64,000 nt of DNA from Pigmentiphaga litoralis (GCF_013408655.1 NZ_JACCBP010000002.1:744001-808000); one strand, 5' to 3'; positions 45,814-54,130 are shown, counted from the stretch's first letter. Program-made: numbers and translations. The notes: generated by a model from the letters alone, not told the origin.

Positions 45814-46299
45814 TTTTTGCGATACTATGCACAGCTCTGGTGCGGTTTCACCCAAAAGGATGGTGCATTTCGCACCAACATAGGGGTCAACACCTAGTGT
45901 AAGTCGCACAATCCAGGCGCAGAATATCGTTATGCAGTGGAGGAGACAAACCCCTGCAGTCACTAGAAGAGCAAAACGCCCGAGCGGCCGATCCATAAGT
46001 AGATCGGCCGCCGGTGCAATAATTTTCCTGCTGTTGTTTGATCTCCTCTGCTGTCGTCACCCCTCGCTGTCCCTGCCGTTTCAGGCAACTTCCCCAGATT
46101 GTGATTCGCTGCCTTTTCCAGGCTGCATTGTTTCGTGCATGGCTCGCGCCAGTGCGTGCGCAGCGATGGTGCCCACCTATCCGCAGGTGTAATCCCGTCC
46201 ACGCGTGGTGCGTCGAAAAAACTCACGCGTGATCGTCTTGCGGGGATCTGATATACTGCGCGGCTGTTAGCGGCTGGGATACGTCCGAGCTGCCGGCAT
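45814..46299. other. Gene-free 486-base regulatory-looking region before tRNA-Ser
   Basis: No convincing coding frame. Contents in order: NtrC-like site; palindrome TGGTGC/GCACCA; a 10-bp hairpin GCGGCCGATC / GATCGGCCGC with an 8-base loop at 45984-46011, enclosed by complementary segments AGGAGACAAAC (45941-45951) and GTTTGATCTCCT (46036-46047, one bulged A), which would fold a roughly 110-base stem; then two palindromes with core CACGCGTG at 46200-46207 and 46224-46231; then a TATACT -10-like element at 46252-46257 before the tRNA. It may be an untranslated RNA or the remains of a lost promoter. Confidence 0.4.
45828..45843 (+). promoter_or_regulatory. NtrC-like site TGCAC-N6-GGTGC
   Basis: TGCACAGCTCTGGTGC resembles the NtrC site TGCACY-N5-GGTGCA, differing at Y and at the final base. 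A palindrome TGGTGC-N5-GCACCA follows at 45861-45877. Both lie just after acs with no gene immediately downstream. No clear sigma-54 -24/-12 element was found. Confidence 0.35.
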
Positions 46300-46389
46300 G
46301 GACAGGTGGCCGAGCGGTTGAAGGCGCACGCCTGGAACGCGTGTATATGTGAAAACGTATCGTGGGTTCGAATCCCACCCTGTCCGCCA
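46300..46389 (+). tRNA. tRNA-Ser(GGA)
   Basis: 90 bases including an encoded CCA. The acceptor stem GGACAGG pairs with CCTGTCC. The anticodon stem CACGC/GCGTG surrounds the loop CTGGAAC, so the anticodon is GGA at 46334-46336. A long variable arm (GTATATGTGAAAACGTATC) marks a class II tRNA, and the T loop GGTTCGAATCC is normal. The gene stands alone, with TATACT about 43 bases upstream and a strong terminator downstream. Confidence 0.96.
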
Positions 46390-46432
46390 GGAATTCAGTC
46401 TTGGCGGTCAGCAGGTTCCAAAGACCGTCAAT

Positions 46433-46471
46433 AAAAAAACCCGCACAGCACAGGCTGCGCGGGTTTTTTTT
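46433..46471 (+). terminator. Terminator after tRNA-Ser
   Basis: A7 tract, stem CCCGC/GCGGG plus CAGC/GCTG separated by one A-C mismatch, loop ACAG, then a T8 tract. It is symmetric, so it can also stop the opposing small gene at 46503-46757. Confidence 0.85.
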
Positions 46472-46502
46472 CGTGCCGCGTCGGCGGCAGACGTGGAAGC
46501 CG

Positions 46503-46757
46503 TCAGTCGCAGCGATCCGGGTAGAACTCGGCATCACCCCTGTCCAGCGTGGCGTGCGCGATCATGGACAGTTCCAGCTCGGCTTCAAAGGCCGAACGGC
46601 CGGTTGCGGCAAAGCGTCGGGTGAAGCGGCCGCGACGGTCGGAAATGATGCCGCTGCAATGCGTCACACCCGTCTGGCTCTGGATGCTGCACTCGTGCAG
46701 CAAGTGGCCGTCGTCGAGTTTGATGGTGCGGGTGGACCAGTGTGACGCGTCGTTCAT
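46503..46757 (-). CDS. Small hypothetical protein
   Basis: 84-residue frame that I do not recognise. It begins MNDASHWSTRTIKLDDGHLL and reads like a compact soluble protein, with two cysteines in HECSIQ and HCSGII, a basic turn SDRRGRFTRRF, and an acidic helix AFEAELELSMIAH. Codon third positions are GC-rich as in real genes of this genome. No good Shine-Dalgarno precedes the ATG. It ends 32 bases from the bidirectional terminator after tRNA-Ser, which fits a genuine short transcript. Confidence 0.45.
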   Translation of the reverse strand: MNDASHWSTRTIKLDDGHLLHECSIQSQTGVTHCSGIISDRRGRFTRRFAATGRSAFEAELELSMIAHATLDRGDAEFYPDRCD

Positions 46758-46922
46758 GGTGCAGGCCGGGCAAGTTCGTATGCCACCAATTTACTTCACG
46801 GGATTGCGCTGCCTATCCGCCAGGTGGCGCAGACACCACGCCAGTCGTAACGCGACGCTACGTGCGCAGAGCGGAATGCGCAGGCGGCGCGGGGAAGGGC
46901 GGCCTGCGACTGCCACGGCTGC

Positions 46923-47064
46923 TTACATCGCCAATTCGAGCCCGTGCCGCTGCATCACGCCTTTCAGGGCTGCCATATCCGGCGGACCCCCTGCGCCAAG
47001 CACGCCGGCGACTTCCTTGAAATATGCCGGTCCGATGTTGGCTGGGGAAAAGACCACCAGGGCC
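46923..47064 (-). pseudogene. C-terminal remnant of a cupin-domain protein
   Basis: Minus-strand frame ending with TAA at 46925-46923 reads ALVVFSPANIGPAYFKEVAG, then VLGAGGPPDMAALKGVMQRH and GLELAM. This is the tail typical of some single-domain cupins. The frame stays open only to about 47109, has no start codon in place and runs into the end of the methyltransferase gene. The cupin barrel itself is gone, so this looks like the stump of a gene cut by a deletion or rearrangement. The rest of the 374-base gap 46758-47131 shows nothing else I can support. Confidence 0.5.
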
Positions 47065-47131
47065 CGCGCGGCTGTACGATCATTTTGACCACGGCCGGCC
47101 GCGGAGCGTGCGGAGGTTCAGGTCGCGCAGG

Positions 47132-48676
47132 TCAAGGTACTGCGTTTTCCGTTGCGTGAGAAGACGGGTGTTCGGTGGGGACGACGCCGTACTGGATCCA
47201 GCGCGGCAGGACGGTCGCCTCGAAGGCGGCGAGCGTTGCCGGGTCGATGGCGGGGTGCCGGGACGCCAGAGCCGCGCCGCGCAGGGTGGGCTGACGAAGT
47301 AATGTGCTGGCGACGGCGGCTTGCCAGGCCGGGACTTCCAGTGCGGTGGCCAGCGCGGGGGCGAGCAGCCATCGGCGGGGGCCCTGCTGTTGAGACAGCC
47401 ATGCGTTGACACGCCTGGCGGTGGTCAGATCGGTGGGATCCGGCGGAAGGGTCAGTGGTGGGCCGTTCGGACCGGTGTGTGCGGCAGTCCGCGTCGGATG
47501 GGCGCAACCGGCCCAGAACAGTGTCAGGAAAGCCTGGTTCAGAAAGCCGGGCTGTGTCGAGTAGGGCGCGAGCCGGGCGATGCTGGCGTAGGTTGCCGGG
47601 CCTCGCGACAGGGCTTGCAGCAGCGGGGTGAACCACGCATCAGGCGCTTCGATCGCGCCGATGCGCGTGTCGAGTTGCAGCGGGCCGCGCACGGGCGCGC
47701 CGGGCAGTGCAGCGATGGCCTGGGCGAGCAGGTTGGCGCGGTGGGCGTCGGCCGACAGTCGATGATCTTGTCCATCGTCAGTACGCTGATAGATATCACG
47801 CCGCAGGCTTTGATTGCGGGCAAGGTCGCGCAGGGTTTCTGCCATGGCGGGGTCGCGCACGTCGCGCAGCAGGGGTTGCACGCGCGCGGGAATCGAAATG
47901 GCATCGATGTTTTCGATCAGTGTCGCGCTGCCCACGTAGGTGCAGCCGCTCTTGCCCAAGTCCTGCATGACGTCGGCAACGTGCAGCGGCTGCCAGTCGG
48001 CGCTGGTGAACTCATGGGCAAGGTAGGCGTCGTCTTCGTGTTCCAGATGGGCAAGCTGGCGGGCCATGTCGGGCGTGGCCACGAAGTAGCCGGCGCCTGA
48101 TTTTTCCAGTTGGCGAAGCAGCGCGACGCCCTGGCGCAGACCCGCCGACAGCCGCAACAACCGCTGCGCTGCGGCCAGGCCCGACGCGCCGGGGTGGCTC
48201 ATGTACGCCAGGTACACCAGGCCGCCCGGTTTCAGCCAGCGGTGGATCACCTGGCGGATCGCCGCGCGCGTGTCTGGCGTGACCCAGGCGTATACGCCGT
48301 GCAGCACGATGAAGTCGCACCGGGGATAGGCGTCTTCAGTTGCACGGGCCATGTCGGCCACGTCTGCGTGAAGGAACTCGATGTTGTCGACGCCACTGGC
48401 GGCTGCACGTTCGCGCGCCACCGCCACGTGCTGCGGGTCGATGTCCACGCCAATAAAGCGGCCGTCGGGATGCGCGGCGGCGGTGAGCAGGGCGCCCATG
48501 CCGGCGCCGCACCCCAGTTCCATCCAGACGTAAGGGTCAGTGGCGGGCGCGGTGCGGCGGCCCAATGCGATCGTTGCGGCGCGCAACCAGGTGGGCGTCA
48601 TTTCCCGATGGAAAAAATCGGGGTAGGCGATGGCGGGATGCGCCGTGCCCGCGCCGGCTGAGGTGTCACGCGTCAT
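47132..48676 (-). CDS. SAM-dependent methyltransferase with methyltransferase regulatory domain
   Basis: 514-residue cytosolic protein. Residues about 40-160 form a class I SAM methyltransferase: motif I is VWMELGCGAGMGALLTAA, the acidic motif II is GRFIGVDIDPQHVAVARE, and a later motif reads CDFIVLHGVYAWVTPD. The middle part matches the regulatory domain (PF10119) usually fused to such enzymes, and a C-terminal third is alpha-helical and Ala-rich. The substrate is unknown. It lies 19 bases after the FepA-like receptor on the same strand, so it may be iron-regulated with it, or merely adjacent. Confidence 0.8.
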   Translation of the reverse strand: MTRDTSAGAGTAHPAIAYPDFFHREMTPTWLRAATIALGRRTAPATDPYVWMELGCGAGMGALLTAAAHPDGRFIGVDIDPQHVAVARERAAASGVDNIEFLHADVADMARATEDAYPRCDFIVLHGVYAWVTPDTRAAIRQVIHRWLKPGGLVYLAYMSHPGASGLAAAQRLLRLSAGLRQGVALLRQLEKSGAGYFVATPDMARQLAHLEHEDDAYLAHEFTSADWQPLHVADVMQDLGKSGCTYVGSATLIENIDAISIPARVQPLLRDVRDPAMAETLRDLARNQSLRRDIYQRTDDGQDHRLSADAHRANLLAQAIAALPGAPVRGPLQLDTRIGAIEAPDAWFTPLLQALSRGPATYASIARLAPYSTQPGFLNQAFLTLFWAGCAHPTRTAAHTGPNGPPLTLPPDPTDLTTARRVNAWLSQQQGPRRWLLAPALATALEVPAWQAAVASTLLRQPTLRGAALASRHPAIDPATLAAFEATVLPRWIQYGVVPTEHPSSHATENAVP

Positions 48677-48695
48677 GGGCAGCAGGGCGTCTGCA

Positions 48696-50924
48696 TCAGA
48701 ACGACGCGGTCATCGTGACATACAGCGAGCGGCCAGGTTCGTTGTACGTGTTGGCGCCGGCACCGCTGCTGTTGTTCTGGCGAAAAAGGCGTTTGTCGAA
48801 GAGGTTGTTGATGCCGGCGCGCAGCGACAGCGACTTGCTGAACTTGTAGCCGGCGCTCAGGCCCACCAGCGAATACGATCCGCGATCGCTCAAGGCCAAC
48901 CCGGTCGCCGCGCCGCCGGCCTGGCCCAAGGTCCGGGCTTTCTGCTTGCCGTAGAAGGTGGCGTAGACCTGTGCCGAGACCTTGTCGTTCACGGTCCAGT
49001 CCAGCGTCGAATTGACGGTGTAGCGAGGGATCATCGATAGCGGCTGTCCGGTGGACTTCTGCTCGTTCTCGATCATATAGGTGCCGTTGTTGATCAGCTT
49101 CAGGACGTTGCCCTGTTCACCGATCAGCGGCACGGTCAGCGTGCCTTCAAGGCCCTGCACAATAGCCTTGCCGGCGTTGAACCACTGGAAGGCTTGCGCG
49201 GCACTGCCCGGGACGCCGATCACGATCGGTGGTCCCTGGTCGAACATGTCTGCCGCGATCTTGTTGTTGTAGTAGTTGTGGAAGTAGGTCAGTCCCGACA
49301 CCCAGCCGCGGCTGGTGTAGGCAATCCCGATTTCCTTGTTGATGCTGGTCTCCGGATTCAAGTCGGCATTGCCCAGGATGTAGCAGCCAAGACCCTGGTT
49401 CGTGTAGTTGACCGGGCATCCCTGGCCCATGGTGAAGTACAGATAATTCGGGTTCGACTGGTACAGGTTGGGCGCCTTGAAGGCGCGCGCAATGCCGCCT
49501 TTCAGGGTGATCTCGTTCGTCAGCTGGTAGGACGTGTTCAGGCTCGGGCTCCAGTTGGAACCAAAGTTGTCGTGGTGATCGAAACGCAGGCCCGGGGTCA
49601 GCGTCAGCTTGTCGGTCAGTGCAATGTTGTCTTCCGCAAACAGGCCGGTCAGTGACGCTTCGGCTTTGCCGTTGCGGCTCGCGGCATTGACCAGTTGGCC
49701 GGTGTTGTCGTTTTGCGAATTGCCGTACGGATCGTTCAGCTTTTCGGTCCGGTGATCGAAGCCGAAGGTCACCACCTGACTGGTGCCGAACAGTTGCGAC
49801 GGCATGCTGTATTCGCCGTTGACCAGGTAATTATTGAGTTCAGATGTCGACTTCTGCAAGGCGGCCTGGATGCTGCCTTCCGGACCGCCGGCCAGGCCTT
49901 CGTTGAAGCGGGTGTTGTCGGTGCCTTCGTACGAAAAAGTCAGGCGGGAACGATGGCCGGCGCCCCAGTCGCCGCGATGGGTGACCGACGCGGTGCGGCG
50001 GTACAGCGTGTTGGTTTCGGCGCCGGCCTGGGCCAGTTGCGTGGCTTCGGGCGTGCCATCGGTGCTGACCGCGCGATCGCCTGCGTAGATATTGCCCTGG
50101 CGGCTCATGCCGACGTTGAAGTCGATGGACTGCTTTTCCGTCAGCGCCCAACGCACCAGCGCGTTGATGTCCCGATTGCGCACGCCTTCGCGGCCGGCGG
50201 GCGGTGTGATGCCGGTGGCGAACTGCTGGTTCAGCGCAAGGCTGTCCGCTTCCGTCTTGGCAATGTTCCCGAACAGGCGGAACGACAGCTTGTCGGCCAA
50301 TGGGCCACTCAGGTTGAAGCCGAGCCGCTTCGATCCGCCTTCGGCGCTGTGTTCCGGGAACAGCGAATACACCGTGACCGACCCGGCGTACGTGTCGGTT
50401 GGCGGCTTCGTGATGATGTTCACCACGCCGCCCGCGGCGCCCGAACCGTAACGGGCGGCAGCCGGACCGCGCAACACTTCAATGCGTTCAATCGCTTCGG
50501 CCGGGACCCAGTTGCTGTCACCGCGCGTGTTGCGTTCGCCGCTGCGGCCCATGCGGGTGGAATTGCGCGAACTGACCGGGATGCCGTCGATCAGGATGAG
50601 GGTATTTTCGGGGCCCATGCCGCGCAGGTCGATCTGGCGGTTGTTGCCATACTGACCCGATGAGCTGTTGCCCGTCAGGTTCACGCCCGGCATCGTGCGG
50701 ATCAGTTCCGACAGGTCATTCGCGGGCGGGCGCTTTTCCAGGTCTTCCTGTGTGATGACCGACACGCCCGGCGCCTGCTTCAATTCTTCTTCGGCCGTCC
50801 CGAGCACCTGCACTTCCGACATTTCCTTGGGCTGCGTCTGCGCGACGGACTGCAGGGACACCAGAGCCATGCTGATCGCCAGCGCAAGCGGGTGGATACG
50901 GGTGACCGGGAAACTTGCGGGCAT
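48696..50924 (-). CDS. FepA/BfeA-like TonB-dependent ferric-catecholate receptor
   Basis: Outer-membrane receptor of 742 residues. The signal peptide ends near SVAQTQ. A TonB-box-like MSEVQVLGTAEEELKQAPGV precedes the plug, with RGMGPENTLILIDGIPVSSR and RGPAAARYGSGAAGGVVNI. These are the exact style of FepA/PfeA/BfeA enterobactin receptors, including RMGRSGERNTRGDSNWVPAE. The barrel ends in SLYVTMTASF with terminal Phe. GGAG lies nine bases before the ATG. A palindrome resembling a Fur site lies 70-95 bases upstream. The gene symbol is left open since ligand specificity is unproven. Confidence 0.93.
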   Translation of the reverse strand: MPASFPVTRIHPLALAISMALVSLQSVAQTQPKEMSEVQVLGTAEEELKQAPGVSVITQEDLEKRPPANDLSELIRTMPGVNLTGNSSSGQYGNNRQIDLRGMGPENTLILIDGIPVSSRNSTRMGRSGERNTRGDSNWVPAEAIERIEVLRGPAAARYGSGAAGGVVNIITKPPTDTYAGSVTVYSLFPEHSAEGGSKRLGFNLSGPLADKLSFRLFGNIAKTEADSLALNQQFATGITPPAGREGVRNRDINALVRWALTEKQSIDFNVGMSRQGNIYAGDRAVSTDGTPEATQLAQAGAETNTLYRRTASVTHRGDWGAGHRSRLTFSYEGTDNTRFNEGLAGGPEGSIQAALQKSTSELNNYLVNGEYSMPSQLFGTSQVVTFGFDHRTEKLNDPYGNSQNDNTGQLVNAASRNGKAEASLTGLFAEDNIALTDKLTLTPGLRFDHHDNFGSNWSPSLNTSYQLTNEITLKGGIARAFKAPNLYQSNPNYLYFTMGQGCPVNYTNQGLGCYILGNADLNPETSINKEIGIAYTSRGWVSGLTYFHNYYNNKIAADMFDQGPPIVIGVPGSAAQAFQWFNAGKAIVQGLEGTLTVPLIGEQGNVLKLINNGTYMIENEQKSTGQPLSMIPRYTVNSTLDWTVNDKVSAQVYATFYGKQKARTLGQAGGAATGLALSDRGSYSLVGLSAGYKFSKSLSLRAGINNLFDKRLFRQNNSSGAGANTYNEPGRSLYVTMTASF

Positions 50925-50993
50925 GACAGAACACTCCGGAAAGCAAAAGAGGGATGGCGAGTACCGGCGTGCGAAGACGCCGCCGTACGCGTG

Positions 50994-51018
50994 AATGCGA
51001 GTAATTTACATTCGCATT
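50994..51018 (-). promoter_or_regulatory. Palindrome AATGCGA-N11-TCGCATT upstream of FepA-like gene
   Basis: Perfect 7-base arms with an inner GTAA-T-TTAC repeat, 70 bases before the receptor ATG in the AT-rich promoter region. It is a plausible Fur-family or AraC-type operator; agreement with the Fur 19-mer is only partial. Confidence 0.4.
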
Positions 51019-51098
51019 AATACGCACGGGGCAGGCACGGGCCAACTTTGCTTTTCTTGACAGAGGGTGTTGTCAGGCTGCCGAACCCTGCGATGGGT

Positions 51099-52007
51099 TC
51101 AGGGTTGACTGCATTCCCGCACCAGGTTGCGCAGCCACACCTGGGCAGGTTCGGCATCGCGCTGGGTCAGCCAGGCTTGCTGAAAGGCAAAGACGGGCAG
51201 CGGCAGCGGCGGAGCAAAGGTTTTCAGGCTGCGGTTGCGGCTGCGGGGCCCTCGGTCCAGGGTCCGGCTCGCCACCGTCAAGACCAGGTCCGTTCCCACC
51301 AAGACCTCGGTCGACGCGCGCCAGTGCGGCAGCACCAGTGCAACGCGCCGCCGCAGGCCTTGCGCGGCCAGGGCGTCTTCGACGTCATTGTCGGCATCGG
51401 GCCGCATCGACACCACCACGTGCGGCCGCGCCAGCCAGGCGTCCAGCGGCAGGTCGCCCGACGGCGGCAGCGTTGTCCGGTCGGCCACGCTGACGAAATG
51501 TTCTTCAAATAGCGTGCGCAGCGTGATGTCCGCCGGGACATCCGGAAACACGCCCACGGCCAGATCGACCTCGCCGTCCAGCAACTGCGCCACCATCGCG
51601 CCACGGCTGCCCTGGGTGATGGCCAGGTCGATCCCCGGAGCCTCCGCACGCAGCCGCCGCATCAGTTTGGGCAGGATGACATGCGCGCCAAAGTCGGACG
51701 CCGCCATGCGGAAACGGCGGGTGGCGCTTGCGGGATCGAAGCCGCGAGGGTGCAGCAGCAGGCTCAAGCCGCGAAGCGCGTCGTCCAGCGGCCGAACCAG
51801 CTCGAGCGCGCGGGGCGTCAACCCCATGTAGGTGCCGCGTCGTTGCAGCAACGGGTCCTTGAAGATGATGCGCAGCTGGGCCAGGGCATGGCTGACCGCG
51901 GGCTGGCTGCGATGCAGTCGCACCGCGGCGCGGGTCACGTGTTTTTCCGCCAGCAGCGCGTGCAGCGCGAGCAGGAGGTTCAAATCGATGCGTCGTAGGT
52001 CATCCAT
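51099..52007 (-). CDS. LysR-family transcriptional regulator
   Basis: 302-residue regulator. The winged helix-turn-helix is at residues 6-65 (DLNLLLALHALLAEKHVTRA, then SQPAVSHALAQLRIIFKDPL), and the co-inducer domain follows with FRMAASDFGAHVILPKLM. It resembles the NodD/LinR-type branch. The gene is divergent from the YdcZ permease gene across 205 bases and would by custom regulate it or itself. An imperfect dyad ACGA-N15-TCGT at 52033-52055 lies there as a possible LysR box. The inducer is unknown. Confidence 0.9.
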   Translation of the reverse strand: MDDLRRIDLNLLLALHALLAEKHVTRAAVRLHRSQPAVSHALAQLRIIFKDPLLQRRGTYMGLTPRALELVRPLDDALRGLSLLLHPRGFDPASATRRFRMAASDFGAHVILPKLMRRLRAEAPGIDLAITQGSRGAMVAQLLDGEVDLAVGVFPDVPADITLRTLFEEHFVSVADRTTLPPSGDLPLDAWLARPHVVVSMRPDADNDVEDALAAQGLRRRVALVLPHWRASTEVLVGTDLVLTVASRTLDRGPRSRNRSLKTFAPPLPLPVFAFQQAWLTQRDAEPAQVWLRNLVRECSQP

Positions 52008-52096
52008 GCCACGAATAATGCCGCGTCCAATTACGAATTTCCATTAAAGAATCGTATGACGCACGATGTGGGCTTGGGTGTCCGGGGGGCCTTGGA

Positions 52097-52132
52097 TGCG
52101 TTCGGTGCGTTCGGTGCGATCAGTGCGATCGG
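52097..52132 (+). repeat. Four tandem 9-base units
   Basis: TGCGTTCGG, TGCGTTCGG, TGCGATCAG, TGCGATCGG in direct tandem in the LysR-YdcZ divergent gap. The function is unknown; it may be a slipped-strand expansion. Confidence 0.7.
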
Positions 52133-52212
52133 CGTCTTGAGTGCCGTGGGTTGCCCAGGTGCCCATGTTCCCGAGTCCCAGGGTCCTTCAGGATCAGATA
52201 CAGGAGTGCTTC

Positions 52213-52794
52213 ATGTTCGGCCTTTCCTTCTCCAGTGCCATTCCCATGGGCATTGCCCTGCTTGCAGGCGCCGCGATCCCGTTCCAGGCGGCCAGCAATG
52301 CCATGGTCGGGCGGGCGCTGGGTCATCCGCTCTGGGCCACCGTCGCCTCACTCACAGTCAGCATGCTGATGGTTGTGCCGGTCCTGCTGGCGCTGCGCGT
52401 GCCCGCGCCCAACCTTGCGGCGGCGCTGCAGGCGCCGGCGTGGGGGTGGCTGGGCGGGGTGGCAGGCGTGATCTACGTCACTGCCGCGCTGATGCTGACG
52501 CCCCGGTTGGGCGCGGGCACCTTCATCGTGGCCGTCGTGGCCGGGCAAGTGATCGTGTCGATGCTGATCGACCATTACGGCTGGATGGGACTGCCGATGC
52601 GACCGGTGAACTGGGTGCGGCTGGCAGGCATCGCGCTGATCCTGGGCGGCATGGCCATGGTGGCGATGGCAGGGAGCACGGCACAAGGCGGTGCCGGTCA
52701 CCCGGGTGCAGCCCACGACGGTGCAGGCCACCTCGGTGGCGACCACGACAGCGCGGTGCGCGTCGGTGCACAGGCAGCGCAACACGGTGCATGA
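52213..52794 (+). CDS. YdcZ/DUF606-family DMT-type transporter
   Basis: 193-residue inner-membrane protein with about five helices, starting MFGLSFSSAIPMGIALLAGA. YdcZ-family blocks are FQAASNAMVGRALGHPLWAT, a GWLGGVAGVIYVTAALMLTP loop-helix and VAGQVIVSMLIDHYGWMGLP. The C-terminal 35 residues are a His/Gly/Ala-rich tail (HPGAAHDGAGHLGGDHDS) absent from most relatives, perhaps metal-binding. AGGAG is six bases before the ATG at 52213. Transport substrate is unknown. It is divergent from the LysR gene. Confidence 0.85.
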   Translation: MFGLSFSSAIPMGIALLAGAAIPFQAASNAMVGRALGHPLWATVASLTVSMLMVVPVLLALRVPAPNLAAALQAPAWGWLGGVAGVIYVTAALMLTPRLGAGTFIVAVVAGQVIVSMLIDHYGWMGLPMRPVNWVRLAGIALILGGMAMVAMAGSTAQGGAGHPGAAHDGAGHLGGDHDSAVRVGAQAAQHGA

Positions 52795-52806
52795 ATCCAA
52801 GTGGCG

Positions 52807-52882
52807 CGCTCAAGTTTGAGCATGCTCGGTGGGCGTGCCCAGCGTGCGGGTTGTGCAGGCATGACGGCATGGAATATGCATT
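52807..52882 (+). promoter_or_regulatory. Shared 76-base upstream element, copy 1 (Bug gene)
   Basis: Begins with the inverted repeat GCTCAA-GT-TTGAGC and ends with GGCATGGAATATGCATT. Both blocks recur with identical spacing at 54055-54130. Here the second block also forms TGGAAT-ATGC-ATTCCA. It stands 100 bases before the Bug gene ATG, in the position of a promoter or operator pair. Confidence 0.65.
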
Positions 52883-52982
52883 CCACACAAGCAAGGCGCA
52901 CAGCGATGCACGATTCCGGCGCATCGGCTGACTCATCGGCCGGCGCCCCCCGTCCGCATGGGCCCTGTCCAGGAGATGTCCG

Positions 52983-53999
52983 ATGCCTTCGATCCCCGCC
53001 GGCCTGCGTGGCCTGCGCAAGTACGCCGCCAAAGCGTTGGCCGTGACCCTGGCCGTGATCGCGTCCGTCTTGCCGCCGGCCGGCGCGGCAACGACAGGCG
53101 CATTCCCCGACCGGCCGGTCACGCTGGTCGTGCCTTACGGACCCGGCGGCGTGGTGGATATCGCGGCCCGGTCGCTGGCTGAAGGGCTGGGCAAGTTGTG
53201 GGGGCAGACGGTTGTGGTCGACAACCGGGCAGGTGCCGCGGGCGTCATCGGCGCTGCCATGGTTGCGCGCGCGCAAGGCGACGGCTACACCCTGCTGTGC
53301 GTGGACGATGGCGTGATGGTGTCCATGCCGCACTTCAACAAGGAAATGCCTTACGACACCTTACGGGATCTGCAGCCAGTCGCGATGGTGGGCACCTATC
53401 CCTATGTGTTCTTTGCCAACGCGCAGGCGGGGTACAAGACCTTGGACCAGGTCGTGGCGGCGTCCAAGGCAAAGCCTGGGTCAGTCAACTACGGCACGAA
53501 CGGCGTGGGCGGCATCCAGCACCTGGCCGTTGAACGCTTCCAGCGTCAGGCCCAGATCCGTCTTAACCACATCCCGTATAAAAGCGGCAATCCGGCGTTG
53601 CAGGACCTGGTGGGCGGCCAGATACCCACTGCGATCGTGGCGCTGGCCACGGGTTCACCGTATCTGAACGATCCGCGCGTCATTCCCCTGGCCGTGACCG
53701 ATACCCAACGCACGCCGCTGCGGCCCGATCTGCCGACCGCGCGCGAACTGGGCTACGACGGCTTCACGACCCTGAGCTGGCTGGCGATGTTTGCGCCGCG
53801 TACCGCGCCGCCCGCCTTGGTGGACAAGATCAACGATGCGGTCGCGACCGTGGTGGCGAGTGATGCGTACCGGAACGCCATGTCGGCGCGCGGCGTAACG
53901 GCGCAGTTCAAGCCATCGAAGGCGCTGCGTGAGCAGGTTGCTATCGAGTTTGACCGCAACGGCGCCGATATCCGATCGTTGGAAGCCGCAACCCGATAG
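52983..53999 (+). CDS. Bug-family tripartite tricarboxylate transporter receptor (TctC-like)
   Basis: 338-residue periplasmic binding protein. A long signal peptide (KYAAKALAVTLAVIASVLPP, ending GAA) is followed by FPDRPVTLVVPYGPGGVVDI, VVVDNRAGAAGVIGAAMVA, YGTNGVGGIQHLAVE and the HIPYKSGNPALQDLVGGQI binding-loop pattern. Its ligand is unknown. A specific 76-base element precedes it and recurs before the next gene. An exported RidA protein follows on the same strand after 226 bases, and a fragment matching this signal peptide follows that. Confidence 0.92.
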   Translation: MPSIPAGLRGLRKYAAKALAVTLAVIASVLPPAGAATTGAFPDRPVTLVVPYGPGGVVDIAARSLAEGLGKLWGQTVVVDNRAGAAGVIGAAMVARAQGDGYTLLCVDDGVMVSMPHFNKEMPYDTLRDLQPVAMVGTYPYVFFANAQAGYKTLDQVVAASKAKPGSVNYGTNGVGGIQHLAVERFQRQAQIRLNHIPYKSGNPALQDLVGGQIPTAIVALATGSPYLNDPRVIPLAVTDTQRTPLRPDLPTARELGYDGFTTLSWLAMFAPRTAPPALVDKINDAVATVVASDAYRNAMSARGVTAQFKPSKALREQVAIEFDRNGADIRSLEAATR

Positions 54000-54054
54000 C
54001 TGCGGTGCAAGTCGGTGCAAAGCGCACCACACGGAGCCTTCCGAATGGGGATAC

Positions 54055-54130
54055 CGCTCAAGGTTGAGCGTGTTCGGCTTTACCTGCCCGGTAAAGGTTT
54101 CGTATGGCTCCAAGGCATGGAATATGCATT
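54055..54130 (+). promoter_or_regulatory. Shared 76-base upstream element, copy 2 (RidA gene)
   Basis: GCTCAA-GG-TTGAGC at the start and GGCATGGAATATGCATT at the end, 76 bases apart end to end exactly as in copy 1. The first 23 bases agree at 20 positions and the last 17 are identical, while the middle differs. It lies 95 bases before the GTG start of the RidA gene. Confidence 0.65.

Noticed and set aside
45932..46192. 86-codon frame with a hydrophobic stretch after acs
   Set aside because: No homology pattern, poor codon use, and the segment is dominated by inverted repeats. Treated as a regulatory region.
46300..47131. tRNA-Ser as an integration site of a genomic island
   Set aside because: No integrase and no direct repeat of the tRNA 3' end were found nearby, so the gene-poor stretch is not called an island.
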